Source: Deltaproteobacteria bacterium (lineage in GTDB: Bacteria; Desulfobacterota; Desulfarculia; Adiutricales; Adiutricaceae). Taken from it: 13,334 nucleotides of DNA. The notes beneath the pieces are model-generated. The model was given only the letters and a program-made list of their open reading frames with translations. It did not search any database and had not been told where the DNA came from. Positions within the stretch are counted from its first letter, which is position 1, and the number at the start of each line of letters is the position of its first letter. Location of the stretch: positions 1 through 13,334 of the forward strand of contig JAITJT010000120.1 in assembly GCA_031278795.1 (NCBI GenBank), written 5' to 3'. The translations under genes were made by a program, and so were the position numbers. Shown here piece by piece: positions 7,126 to 13,334 of the stretch.

Positions 7126-7130
7126 GGGCG

Positions 7131-7140
7131 CTCTCCTTTT
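7131..7140 (-). promoter_or_regulatory. Ribosome binding site that fixes the obg TTG start
   Basis: The minus strand reads AAAAGGAGAG. Its GGAG ends 7 nt before TTG (7125-7123). The match and spacing are near ideal, and the site would fall inside the coding region if the upstream ATG at 7224 were used. Confidence 0.75.
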
Positions 7141-7176
7141 ACTTGAGCTTATATGCTCATAGTGACCCATATTAGC

Positions 7177-7207
7177 ATTTTCAGTGGAAACTAGGTAAAC
7201 TGAAAAT
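7177..7207. promoter_or_regulatory. 9-bp inverted repeat upstream of obg
   Basis: Perfect arms ATTTTCAGT (7177-7185) and ACTGAAAAT (7199-7207) are separated by 13 bp, 52 bp before the obg TTG. The spacing of half-sites is 22 bp centre to centre, suitable for a dimeric regulator on one DNA face; an RNA hairpin in the obg leader is the alternative. No clear promoter hexamers were found to decide between these. Confidence 0.4.
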
Positions 7208-7279
7208 TGGCGTCCTCGCCACATTCCCCTCTATATTGGGCGTAGAGTAGCAGCTTGGGCCCTTAAGCCAATCTGAGGG

Positions 7280-7305
7280 TCCAATACGCCTTACGGGCTA
7301 TTGGA
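7280..7305. other. Hairpin in the obg/DUF1992 divergent region
   Basis: TCCAATA, a bulged C, GCC, loop TTACG, GGC, TATTGGA: ten base pairs with a single bulge, in a G+C-rich island (about 7205-7320) flanked by A+T-rich DNA. No T-run follows on either strand, so it is not a terminator. It may lie in the 5' leader of obg (minus) or of the DUF1992 gene (plus). The same CCAATA and TACGCC stretch can also pair with TATTGG and GGCGTA at 7234-7244. Confidence 0.5.
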
Positions 7306-7402
7306 GGACACTAGCCTGAAAGTATTGAAAAATATATGCTTTTAAGAACTAAATCCCAAAACCCTAATAAACTCTAAACAATCAAGAAATTTAGGTGAAA
7401 AA

Positions 7403-7870
7403 ATGGTAGAGCATCTGGTGGAAAACATCTTGGCTGTACTAGCCGAACGCAAGATAGCCGAGGCTATGGAGGGCGGAGAGTTCGACAATCTTCCCGGGAA
7501 GGGGAAACCCCTCCCTGAGGACGAGCTGGCCAACCTTCCGGACGACGTGAGGCTAGCTTACAGAATCCTTAAAATGAGCGGAAACCTGGCGGACTCTAAC
7601 CCGGAGAGCCCCACTCCCGCCAAAGCCCCGGTTGAGGATACAAGCGCTCAGCAGTCCGAGACCAAAGGAAGGGCCCCTTTGCGCTCTATTCTGGAGGAGC
7701 TGGATATAGGCGCCCCTTCCGAGGGGAGCGCCTATCGGCACCTGGAGTCCCTGCGCCTGCGGCTGGGGAAGGACAATCCCCTGAAGCCGGAAGAGGAGAA
7801 CAAGCTTTTGGACTCGGGCTATCTGGATAAGATTTTGGAAAAACTTTTTCCCGAGAAAAAGCCCAAATAG
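7403..7870 (+). CDS. DUF1992 (DnaJ-homologue subfamily C member 28-like) protein
   Basis: A 155-residue protein whose first 60 residues carry the DUF1992 signature: ERKIAEAMEGGEFDNLPGKG at 15-34, then KPLP and a DDVRLAYRILKMSG segment (47-60). It resembles the short E. coli YhdN type; despite the family name there is no J domain or HPD motif. A Pro/Ser-rich linker (about 64-100) leads to a charged helical C-terminus (108-155) with a SAYRHLESLRLRLG stretch and a Lys-rich end. No signal peptide or membrane segment. Function of the family is not established. ATG 7403 has AGGTG 5 nt upstream. Alone on its strand, divergent from obg; after it only a weak A/T hairpin (7901-7918, AAAATAT / ATATTTT) is seen. 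Confidence 0.88.
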   Translation: MVEHLVENILAVLAERKIAEAMEGGEFDNLPGKGKPLPEDELANLPDDVRLAYRILKMSGNLADSNPESPTPAKAPVEDTSAQQSETKGRAPLRSILEELDIGAPSEGSAYRHLESLRLRLGKDNPLKPEEENKLLDSGYLDKILEKLFPEKKPK

Positions 7871-8424
7871 CCTTGAAAGCCAAAAAGCCTTAAAAAGCCA
7901 AAAATATTCTGATATTTTAAAAAACCTTGTGTAAGCTAATTATTTTAAAAAGCCTAAATCACACTGTATAGCTAAAAGCCTTAAATAATCTAAAGTTTAA
8001 AAGCCTCTGTAACAAAAGACTTATTTTTAGCATCTTTTTTTGGTGGAAATTTAGCTGGGGGTCGGTTTTTCAAAAATTGTAGAGAGGTTTCACTTTCGGG
8101 CTTTTTGGGATGATAAAAGTCTCGCGCGCTGTGTAAAGAAGAAATAATAATGTTTTTATGGCTTTAAAAAAATTTTTCTAAAGCGTTTCTCTCAAAAATT
8201 CTCTTTTAAAGCTTTTTTGGCTTAAAATCCCTTAAAATAACGCGGCTTTAAAATTTTTTTGGGTTTTTGTATCTCTTGTTACATCAAAATTTTAAAAAAA
8301 GAATTATTGTAGAATGGCATTACGCAGAACTCCCCGAATAGGCTTAAAGGTTCTTACTAATTTTACGAAAAAGGGCCTAATGGCATGGGAGTGAAACATT
8401 CTAAACATAATTTTTCTTAGGAGA
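7871..8424. other. A+T-rich intergenic spacer
   Basis: About 550 bp without a supported gene. The left part repeats an AAAAGCC(T) word many times (7873-8005) and contains an A/T-only hairpin (7901-7918). The middle has long A and T runs. Near the right end an AATGGCAT word occurs twice (8313-8320, 8379-8386), and TAGAAT at 8310-8315 is a possible -10 element for the next gene, but without a fitting -35. I find no RNA gene. Confidence 0.45.
8419..8423 (+). promoter_or_regulatory. Ribosome binding site that selects the second ATG
   Basis: AGGAG at 8419-8423 lies 1 nt before the ATG at 8425 but 7 nt before the ATG at 8431. The latter spacing is normal, so translation should start at 8431, giving a product two residues shorter than the longest ORF. 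Confidence 0.7.
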
Positions 8425-8430
8425 ATGAAA

Positions 8431-8829
8431 ATGGCTAAAATTAGCAAAGAGATTCAGGATTTTGTTCAGGGAAAGCTGGGCTGGGTGGCCACCGCCGATG
8501 CCAGTGGGCTTCCCAACCTGGCCCCCAAGGGCACCTTGAAGGTGGTCGACGACGAGACCCTTGTGTTTGCGGACCTCTTCTCCCTCAAAACCAGGGCCAA
8601 CCTGGAGGCCAACGCCCAGGTGGCTGTGGCGGTCGTGGACAAGATGACCGGCTACCAGTTCAAGGGAAAGACCGAGCTCCTCACCTCAGGCCCCATATTT
8701 GAGGAGGTTACTGGCGGAGTCAAGCAGGCCATGCCGGATCTGCCTGGACCCAAATACGTGGTCAAGATCAAGGTGGAATCCATCTACAGCCTCTCCCCGG
8801 GACCCGATGCCGGTAAGAAAATAGTCTAA
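8431..8829 (+). CDS. Pyridoxamine 5'-phosphate oxidase-like FMN-binding split-barrel protein
   Basis: A 132-residue single-domain protein. The N-terminal helix (about 4-16) is followed by WVATADASGLPNLAPKG (18-34), a LVFADLFSLKTRANLEAN segment (44-61) and VAVAVVD...YQFKGKTELL (64-84). This is the strand order of small flavin-binding split barrels related to PNPOx and the Desulfovibrio FMN-binding protein. Such proteins bind FMN and usually act in uncharacterised redox reactions or flavin handling. It is much shorter than true PdxH and should not be called pyridoxal-phosphate synthesis. The start is decided by AGGAG 7 nt upstream. A strong terminator follows, so it is probably a single-gene unit. 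Confidence 0.85.
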   Translation: MAKISKEIQDFVQGKLGWVATADASGLPNLAPKGTLKVVDDETLVFADLFSLKTRANLEANAQVAVAVVDKMTGYQFKGKTELLTSGPIFEEVTGGVKQAMPDLPGPKYVVKIKVESIYSLSPGPDAGKKIV

Positions 8830-8876
8830 GCTTTATGGCTCTAAGGTCTTAATTTCGCTTTTGGCTCTAGCTTTCG

Positions 8877-8927
8877 AGTTTTTAGTTGCAGCCGGGTTCG
8901 CCCGGCTCGCTAAAAACTTGTTTTTTT
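8877..8927 (+). terminator. Strong intrinsic terminator
   Basis: The inner stem AGCCGGG / CCCGGCT closes a TTCG loop (8890-8907). A further outer stem AGTTTTTAG (8877-8885) / CTAAAAACT (8910-8918) continues it across a small internal loop, and TTGTTTTTTT follows on the plus strand. It ends the split-barrel gene 48 bp after its stop and insulates the Crp/Fnr gene. Confidence 0.88.
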
Positions 8928-9011
8928 AAAGTATTTGGCCACTCTATTGGATAGTCTTTTTTTAATGGCCTTAGATAAAGGAAAAACACCAAAAACCCCC
9001 GGAAATGCGCT

Positions 9012-9764
9012 ATGGAAAAGAAACCAGATTTAGCCATGAATAAGTGCCCATGTAACAAGGCCAAGACAAATGAGGACTCCTGGAGCCCCTTTTGCGTAGG
9101 CGAGTTGTGGATCTTCAATGGCCTCAAGGAAGAGGAGCTGAAGGCCCTCTCCATGAACCTGGTGCGCGCGAGCTACGAGCCTGGGGAGACGATCTTTAGG
9201 CAAGGAGACCAAGCCGAGAGCATCTTCTTGATCAAATCCGGGCGCATCCGCTTGAGCCGGGTGATGGAAAACGGCACCGAGGTCATCCTGGACATCAGAA
9301 AGCCAGGGGACTATCTGGGCGAATATATCCTGAATGACTTGGAGCAGAACTACCCCTATCCGGTTACCGCCTGGTGCCTGGACAAGGTGCTCACCTGCGG
9401 TTTCACCCGCAAAAGCTTCGAGGAGATGGTCGTCAGCTACCCGATCATAGGCCTCACCGTCATCCGCAACATGGCCGGACGCATTGCCAATCTAACCGAG
9501 CGCATAGAGGCCCTCAGCCAAACACATCTGGAGGAGAAGATCTACGCGGTTCTGCTCAATGTGGCCAAGGAGCACGGAAAGCGCGGAAAGGAAGGGGCCT
9601 ATACCCTGGAGCTCTCCCTCACCCATGAGGATTTGGGCTTTCTGGTGGGCGCCCACCGGGTGAGTGTCACGAGGATCATGAAAAGGCTCAAAGAGGCCGG
9701 TCGCATAGCCCAGGACGGTAAGACCCTGGTGGTGCAGGGCACTCAGAGTAGCTTGCAGCATTAG
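9012..9764 (+). CDS. Crp/Fnr-family transcriptional regulator with N-terminal cysteines
   Basis: A 250-residue regulator. N-terminal tail with C12, C14 and C28; cNMP-type beta-roll at about 33-140 (FNGLKEEELKAL, GETIFRQGDQAESIFLIKSGRI at 58-79); dimer helix about 145-172; winged helix-turn-helix about 172-243 with LTHEDLGFLVGAHRVSVTRI (203-222) as the DNA-reading part. Two more cysteines, C122 and C129, are in the roll. The cAMP phosphate-binding Arg-Ser/Thr pair of Crp is missing (YPYPVTA at 114-120), so cAMP is unlikely; the cysteines suggest an Fe-S cluster, haem or thiol sensor, as in Fnr, but spacing differs from E. coli Fnr. The recognition helix has RVSVTR where Crp has RETVGR, so site preference differs. 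The ATG at 9012 has only a weak upstream GGAAA; ATG 9036 (residue 9) is an alternative. A terminator follows. Confidence 0.92.
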   Translation: MEKKPDLAMNKCPCNKAKTNEDSWSPFCVGELWIFNGLKEEELKALSMNLVRASYEPGETIFRQGDQAESIFLIKSGRIRLSRVMENGTEVILDIRKPGDYLGEYILNDLEQNYPYPVTAWCLDKVLTCGFTRKSFEEMVVSYPIIGLTVIRNMAGRIANLTERIEALSQTHLEEKIYAVLLNVAKEHGKRGKEGAYTLELSLTHEDLGFLVGAHRVSVTRIMKRLKEAGRIAQDGKTLVVQGTQSSLQH

Positions 9765-9774
9765 AGTGGCTTTT

Positions 9775-9807
9775 ATTGAGCTTTCAATCACAAGGGCTCA
9801 ATTTTTT
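9775..9807 (+). terminator. Intrinsic terminator after the Crp/Fnr gene
   Basis: ATTGAGC (9775-9781) pairs with GCTCAAT (9796-9802), 14-nt loop, followed directly by five T (9803-9807). It lies 10 bp past the stop codon. Confidence 0.75.
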
Positions 9808-9852
9808 GGCTAAATTTTCTAAATTTTCCCGTGTGTTCCTGGCTCTTCTGTG

Positions 9853-9858
9853 TATAAT
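9853..9858 (+). promoter_or_regulatory. Candidate -10 element for the membrane protein gene
   Basis: A perfect TATAAT lies 35 bp before the ATG at 9894, just after the terminator of the previous gene, and would give a leader of about 30 nt containing the ribosome binding site GGAG (9881-9884). The -35 region (about 9830-9836) is a poor match, so this promoter may need an activator. Confidence 0.4.
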
Positions 9859-9893
9859 GGGGGGAATCAGCCTCCACCAGGGAGTCATTCCCC

Positions 9894-11120
9894 ATGCCCC
9901 TCGCCTTTCGAGTTTTATACACGGTAGCCCTCATAGTGAGTTTCACCCTGGGGGTGATACTCCACCTCCATACCCCCATGGCCCGGGCCACCTGGTATCC
10001 CTGGTGCCTCTTGAACCTGGCCCTCATGGGCCTGGTTCTAAGGGAGCTCTCCTTGAATGCCAAGGAGAGGTCTAGCTACCTGCGCATCTTCACCGGTATG
10101 GATCCCAGCCGGGGCCTAGGCTCCATAATCTTCCTCATATTCTTCCTCGCCCTAGCCATCCTGTACCTATTTTTAGAACATCTAAGCCCCCGGGGCATAG
10201 GCTACCTGCTTAGTAGCTTCATTAGCTTTGGGATTTGGGCCCCTCTGGGGATTATGCTCTTCTTTGGCCTTAAGCTGGGAAGCCCCAAGCTCTCGTGGGT
10301 GGACGCGGCTCTCTCGCTTCTGGCGCTGGTAGTCTCTATCTTCATCTTCGCCATGGGTACTTATTTCTACCAGGCCAGGGTGCTGGTCATCTCCATCTTT
10401 TGCCTCATCTTCATGATAAAGGGAAACAGGCTTTTAAAAGTGCTGGTGGCGTCCACCTTGGCCCTGTATTTTCTCTTGGGCGTTTTGGTGGTAAGCGGTG
10501 GGCACGAGAGATTTTACCCGGTCTACCTCTGGGCCTTTGCCGGCATGTCCGAGCTCAACGCGGCCTTGGATCTTATTTTAAGGCAGGCTGTCATCCACAT
10601 GGCCGGATTCTGGGGAACCGGAGGGGCCTACATAGAAGAGGTGGGGCTCCCCCTCTCCGAGTCCATGGGCTTCAACTGCCTTCCCTATCTGGCCTTGGTG
10701 GGAGGAGTCTTCTCCATCATCATATATGCCCTGTCCTTATCCATCATCATGGTGTCTTTGCTCTTGAACTCTTTGAGCATAAGGGGCTGGGCCGGCACCA
10801 CGGCGGTCTCAGTGTGGTTTGTCTTGGCGGTAGACCAGTACATGTCCTTTTTGGCCATCCTCACACCTTCCGCTCTAATCCTGGGGGGCGGTTCCAATGG
10901 TCTTCCCTTCATTGGGAGCTTCGAGTCGGGCCTCGCCCTGGAAGCTCTCATGCTCTTCGTGTTCGCCGCCAAAAGGGCGGACACATTTGACCTTGTGGAA
11001 AATGCTCTCCCTCAAGTGGTAGACTTAGCCCCAGAGCCCGCCTCCCAGCTGGCGTCCTCCCCCATAGACGCGGGAGAGGTTAAAGTAGAGGATGCCTTGA
11101 TGAACGCCGGGAAGACTTAA
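9894..11120 (+). CDS. Polytopic membrane protein, highly diverged SEDS (FtsW/RodA-like)
   Basis: A 408-residue inner-membrane protein with about ten hydrophobic segments (first at 6-25, last at about 345-359) and a hydrophilic C-terminal tail (361-408). The C-terminal half follows the pattern of SEDS peptidoglycan polymerases: FWGTGGAYIEEVGLPLSES (239-257) at the GxxGxG...LP site, YLALVGG (265-271), DQYMSFLAILTP (314-325) and LPFIGSFESG (337-346), matching the family's Q...N...LP...LPFISYGGS. The residue expected to be the catalytic Asp of the TDFIF motif is not Asp here (SMGFN, 257-261), so it may not polymerise glycan. No class B penicillin-binding protein is next to it. ATG 9894 has GGAG 9 nt upstream. 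The SEDS assignment is by motif pattern only; an unrelated membrane family is the alternative. Confidence 0.6.
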   Translation: MPLAFRVLYTVALIVSFTLGVILHLHTPMARATWYPWCLLNLALMGLVLRELSLNAKERSSYLRIFTGMDPSRGLGSIIFLIFFLALAILYLFLEHLSPRGIGYLLSSFISFGIWAPLGIMLFFGLKLGSPKLSWVDAALSLLALVVSIFIFAMGTYFYQARVLVISIFCLIFMIKGNRLLKVLVASTLALYFLLGVLVVSGGHERFYPVYLWAFAGMSELNAALDLILRQAVIHMAGFWGTGGAYIEEVGLPLSESMGFNCLPYLALVGGVFSIIIYALSLSIIMVSLLLNSLSIRGWAGTTAVSVWFVLAVDQYMSFLAILTPSALILGGGSNGLPFIGSFESGLALEALMLFVFAAKRADTFDLVENALPQVVDLAPEPASQLASSPIDAGEVKVEDALMNAGKT

Positions 11121-11174
11121 GAAATGGGCTTATTTATATAGCCATTCAAATGCGTTTAGCTTTTGTGAGGATCC

Positions 11175-11768
11175 ATGAAACAGAAAAGAGTCATCATAAA
11201 ATGCGGGATGTTTGACGAGGAGCTGGAGAGGGCGCTTAAGCCCTTAACGGAAGAATACGACATTAGCTACATAAGGCTTCATCCTGGCTACCACTGCAAC
11301 ATAGAGGAGCTTCAAATGAAGCTGGAAGAGGCCCTCGCAAGCGATATAGTTACCGACAAAAACCAGGTGAGGATATTTTACGGCTGCAAGTGCCTTCCGG
11401 ACATGGTGGATTTCGCTAAAAAACATGAGGTGAAGGTTCTGCCTACGTCCAACTGCCTCTCGGCCATGGTGGGGGACAAGGAGCTAGTGGAGCTGGAAAA
11501 GGACAGAACCATGGTTCTGACGCCTTCCTGGATAAGTAAGTTCTTCTTAACCAAGGAAGACGCGCCCGCATCTTTTTTGAGGTGGGATGAGGCTGATTTC
11601 AAAATAAATTTTGGCCGTTACGACAGATGCCTGATACTGGAGACGACAGCCCCTCCCACTGACGAGGAGATTCTTGAGATTTTCGATCTTTTCGGAAACC
11701 CGGTAATTGAGACCACACCCTGCCCGCCGGACCATTTCAACAATCTGGTCAAAGAGTTCATGGCCTAG
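11175..11768 (+). CDS. DUF1638 family protein
   Basis: A 197-residue soluble protein fitting DUF1638: an N-terminal beta strand ending in CG (C10-G11), YGCKC (69-73), LPTSNCLSAMVGD (89-101) and LTPSWI (115-120). Seven cysteines (10, 41, 71, 73, 94, 152, 183) suggest metal or cofactor binding. The family has no settled function and is commonest in methanogens and anaerobic bacteria, often near methyltransferase and corrinoid genes; no such gene is visible here. ATG 11175 has GAGG 4 nt upstream, a slightly short spacing. It lies 54 bp after the membrane protein gene with no terminator between, so the two could be co-transcribed. It converges on the protease gene with only 24 bp between the stops. 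Confidence 0.8.
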   Translation: MKQKRVIIKCGMFDEELERALKPLTEEYDISYIRLHPGYHCNIEELQMKLEEALASDIVTDKNQVRIFYGCKCLPDMVDFAKKHEVKVLPTSNCLSAMVGDKELVELEKDRTMVLTPSWISKFFLTKEDAPASFLRWDEADFKINFGRYDRCLILETTAPPTDEEILEIFDLFGNPVIETTPCPPDHFNNLVKEFMA

Positions 11769-11792
11769 GGTTGTAGGCATTTTCAAAAAAAA

Positions 11793-13097
11793 TCAATCCC
11801 CCACCAAGCGCGACTCCTCTAAGATTACGTTGACCGTCTCTTCTATCAGCTCTCCGTACATGAAGCAGGCGAGATGCCGGCTCTTATCGGGTATCGGGCA
11901 AATAAGAGCTAGGTCCTTTTGTCCCTTGGCCCCTGGCATATCAAAGACATAACAGTTGTCTTTGAGCTCTGGCTCGCTTCCTCCGGTTTTCCTCGAATAA
12001 ACAGTTGCGACCTCCTCTAAGGTGAAGTCACTGTTCTGCGCGGTTAACACGGCCATTTGAGTTAGCCCTGTGTCTCTTTCCAGAAAGACAGAGTTGGCGT
12101 CTTGTTCCACGATAATCCATTTGTCTGATAGGTATAAATCATATCCTTTTAGATCCACCACTTTGGGTTTGTAAGGGGGACGTTTAGTGGCGCTTATCGC
12201 TCCGGATGTTCCCTTTTCGCCATTTTTGGGGCTAGTGGTTTTTTTCCCAAAGTTTTCCGTGAAATTTATCTCAAAGGGCGGAAGTATTTGACCAACCGCT
12301 AGTTTGGGGTTGATGTCGTTTTTCCACAGAAAAGAAAGCATTTCAATGGAGGGCTGTGATAGATTGTAAGAGCCGTCCACATGCTCCCAAGTCCAGGTAT
12401 TTATGCCCACCACCTCTCCCTTTTGGTTCACCAAGGGCCCGCCGCTGTTACCTCCAAAAATTGTGGCCGTGTGCACATGAAAGGGACCTCCTTCGCCGTT
12501 GATCAAGGCGTTGATGATTCCCGTGGTGGAGTTTATGGGAACCAATATTTCAGTGTCCCACTCGGCTAAAAAAATTTGCCTAGATGATATGTCTTGTGTC
12601 ACAACTATGACGGGATATCCCCAGGCGTAGATCGTATCTAATTTTTTAACATCCATGTTGAATGTGACCGGGGTGATATCTAGGTCCTTGGGCTGCTCAA
12701 AGTGAAGGAGCGCGAAGTCTCGTTTGCCAAATATCACCTCACCAGTGTCTTCATAGTCCATGTCCACCACAGTCGCGGGAGTTGGTTTCATTAACTTATT
12801 GAAAACAAACACGTAACCGTCTTCCGGAAGCTCTCCCACCACGTGTCCGTTGGTCATGATGTATCCATCCGCCACCAAAAACCCGGTTCCGTATTGATAG
12901 CCCATTTCGCGGCTGTCTTGATCCATGTACTCACTCGCGATTAAAAATGTGGCTTTTTCAATATCCGAGGTGGTTTTTGGCGACTCATCCACTAAATTTA
13001 TGAACGCTTCTTTCGTCTTCTGCGCCTGGATGAGCGTAGCCGCAGAGACTATAATAAAAAAAAGCGCTATGGCTATAATTAGTGGAGTGTTTTTCAT
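11793..13097 (-). CDS. Exported or membrane-anchored trypsin-like serine protease with extra C-terminal domain
   Basis: A 434-residue protein. An N-terminal hydrophobic segment (about 5-24) after MKNT acts as signal peptide or anchor, placing the rest in the envelope. The trypsin/HtrA-like protease domain (about 45-262) has the full triad: H85 in MTNGHVV, D127 in KRDFALLHF, S218 in FGGNSGGPL, followed by VVGINT. No PDZ domain follows, unlike DegP/DegS. Instead there is a low-complexity Lys/Thr/Ser/Gly linker (about 283-312) and a roughly 120-residue C-terminal domain (314-434) that I do not recognise, holding C382, C400 and C411. The substrate is unknown; envelope quality control or processing of a specific protein are options. 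The gene looks more A+T-rich than the obg or membrane protein genes. The ATG is clear; the Shine-Dalgarno (GGCGAG) is weak. Convergent with the DUF1638 gene. Confidence 0.87.
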   Translation of the reverse strand: MKNTPLIIAIALFFIIVSAATLIQAQKTKEAFINLVDESPKTTSDIEKATFLIASEYMDQDSREMGYQYGTGFLVADGYIMTNGHVVGELPEDGYVFVFNKLMKPTPATVVDMDYEDTGEVIFGKRDFALLHFEQPKDLDITPVTFNMDVKKLDTIYAWGYPVIVVTQDISSRQIFLAEWDTEILVPINSTTGIINALINGEGGPFHVHTATIFGGNSGGPLVNQKGEVVGINTWTWEHVDGSYNLSQPSIEMLSFLWKNDINPKLAVGQILPPFEINFTENFGKKTTSPKNGEKGTSGAISATKRPPYKPKVVDLKGYDLYLSDKWIIVEQDANSVFLERDTGLTQMAVLTAQNSDFTLEEVATVYSRKTGGSEPELKDNCYVFDMPGAKGQKDLALICPIPDKSRHLACFMYGELIEETVNVILEESRLVGD

Positions 13098-13138
13098 AAA
13101 CTCGCCAAAAATCTTTATGCACTTTGGATAATTTTCTT

Positions 13139-13166
13139 ATTATGCAAAGACTCATCATTGTTTCAA
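13139..13166 (-). promoter_or_regulatory. Candidate sigma-70-type promoter for the protease gene
   Basis: On the minus strand: TTGAAA (-35, 13166-13161), 16-bp spacer ending in TG, CATAAT (-10, 13144-13139). Transcription would begin about 35 nt before the ATG at 13097. A second possible -10 (TATAAT, minus strand 13256-13251) lies further up with a poorer -35. Confidence 0.5.
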
Positions 13167-13310
13167 AAAACCCCTAGCATTGTTGTGGGGCGTGCAGCTC
13201 GAAAATGTTCAGATTCTAAGCCATCTTACAACAGCCTCTGGAAAAATTCAATTATAACGCAGTTAGACAAAAAAACTCAGTCACGTTTTTCCAGGGTATT
13301 ATATTTATCT

Positions 13311-13333
13311 AAAAGCCCGTGAAGACGGCTTTT
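13311..13333. terminator. Terminator-like hairpin at the right edge
   Basis: AAAAGCC, bulged C, GT, loop GAAG, AC, GGCTTTT: nine pairs with one bulge, flanked by A-run and T-run, so it could stop transcription in either direction. It most likely ends a minus-strand gene lying beyond the window. The window stops one base after it. Confidence 0.55.
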
Positions 13334-13334
13334 G

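Noticed and set aside
7126..7224. N-terminal extension of Obg to an ATG at 7224
   Set aside because: The extension is unlike any Obg N-terminus, and an ideal ribosome binding site precedes the TTG at 7125, where the conserved sequence begins.
7238..7291. tRNA-like fold with a 7-bp stem (GGGCGTA / TACGCCT)
   Set aside because: The span of 54 nt is too short for a tRNA and no T-arm or anticodon arm can be formed.
8425..8430. ATG at 8425 as start of the split-barrel protein
   Set aside because: The ribosome binding site AGGAG is only 1 nt away; the ATG at 8431 has correct spacing.
10295..10990. 231-codon plus-strand ORF inside the membrane protein gene
   Set aside because: It is a frame-shifted shadow with Gly/His/Arg-rich, non-protein-like composition; the other frame has clear membrane segments and a ribosome binding site.
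13171..13190. CCCC / GGGG hairpin followed by T-run on the minus strand
   Set aside because: Only four base pairs with a 12-nt loop; too weak to call a terminator, and its T-run abuts the likely -35 of the protease promoter.

Overview
The window looks like a chromosomal segment of a Gram-negative, probably anaerobic bacterium. Gene content (hybrid kinase, FIST and HD-GYP signalling genes, Obg, DUF1992, a Crp/Fnr regulator with N-terminal cysteines, DUF1638) fits best with a Desulfobacterota/deltaproteobacterial-type organism, but this is a tentative guess with no marker to settle it. Ten clear protein genes sit between long, visibly A+T-rich spacers. I see no rRNA, tRNA, CRISPR array, transposase or phage gene.

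Left block (307-5290, minus strand): three genes read right to left. They are a REC-HD-GYP response regulator, a stand-alone FIST sensor protein overlapping it by 7 bp, and, after a 308-bp gap holding a terminator/attenuator-like hairpin, a soluble hybrid histidine kinase (PAS-HisKA-HATPase-REC-HPt). Together they supply every step of a phosphorelay (H216, D525, H690, then D51 of the HD-GYP regulator) plus a likely ligand sensor. The layout resembles NosP/FIST-kinase systems that feed nitric oxide or another small-molecule signal into c-di-GMP control. The HD-GYP domain lacks the usual first metal-binding histidine, so it may be a regulatory or impaired form. Five exact-period 20-bp direct repeats lie just upstream of this operon.

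Middle (5291-8424): an 818-bp spacer carries the 20-bp repeats, a 12-bp tandem repeat, a minus-strand terminator and a strongly G-rich tract with a G-quadruplex motif. Then comes obg (minus strand, TTG start), a structured divergent intergenic region, and a DUF1992 gene on the plus strand. A 560-bp A+T-rich spacer follows.

Right block (8431-11768, plus strand): an FMN-binding split-barrel protein, a Crp/Fnr-family regulator with N-terminal cysteines, a polytopic membrane protein that reads as a highly diverged SEDS (FtsW/RodA-type) protein without the catalytic Asp, and a DUF1638 protein. The first two genes end in good intrinsic terminators, so these are mostly single-gene units. A convergent, membrane-anchored or exported trypsin-like serine protease (11793-13097, minus strand) follows, with its own promoter candidate. 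The window ends in a terminator-like hairpin.
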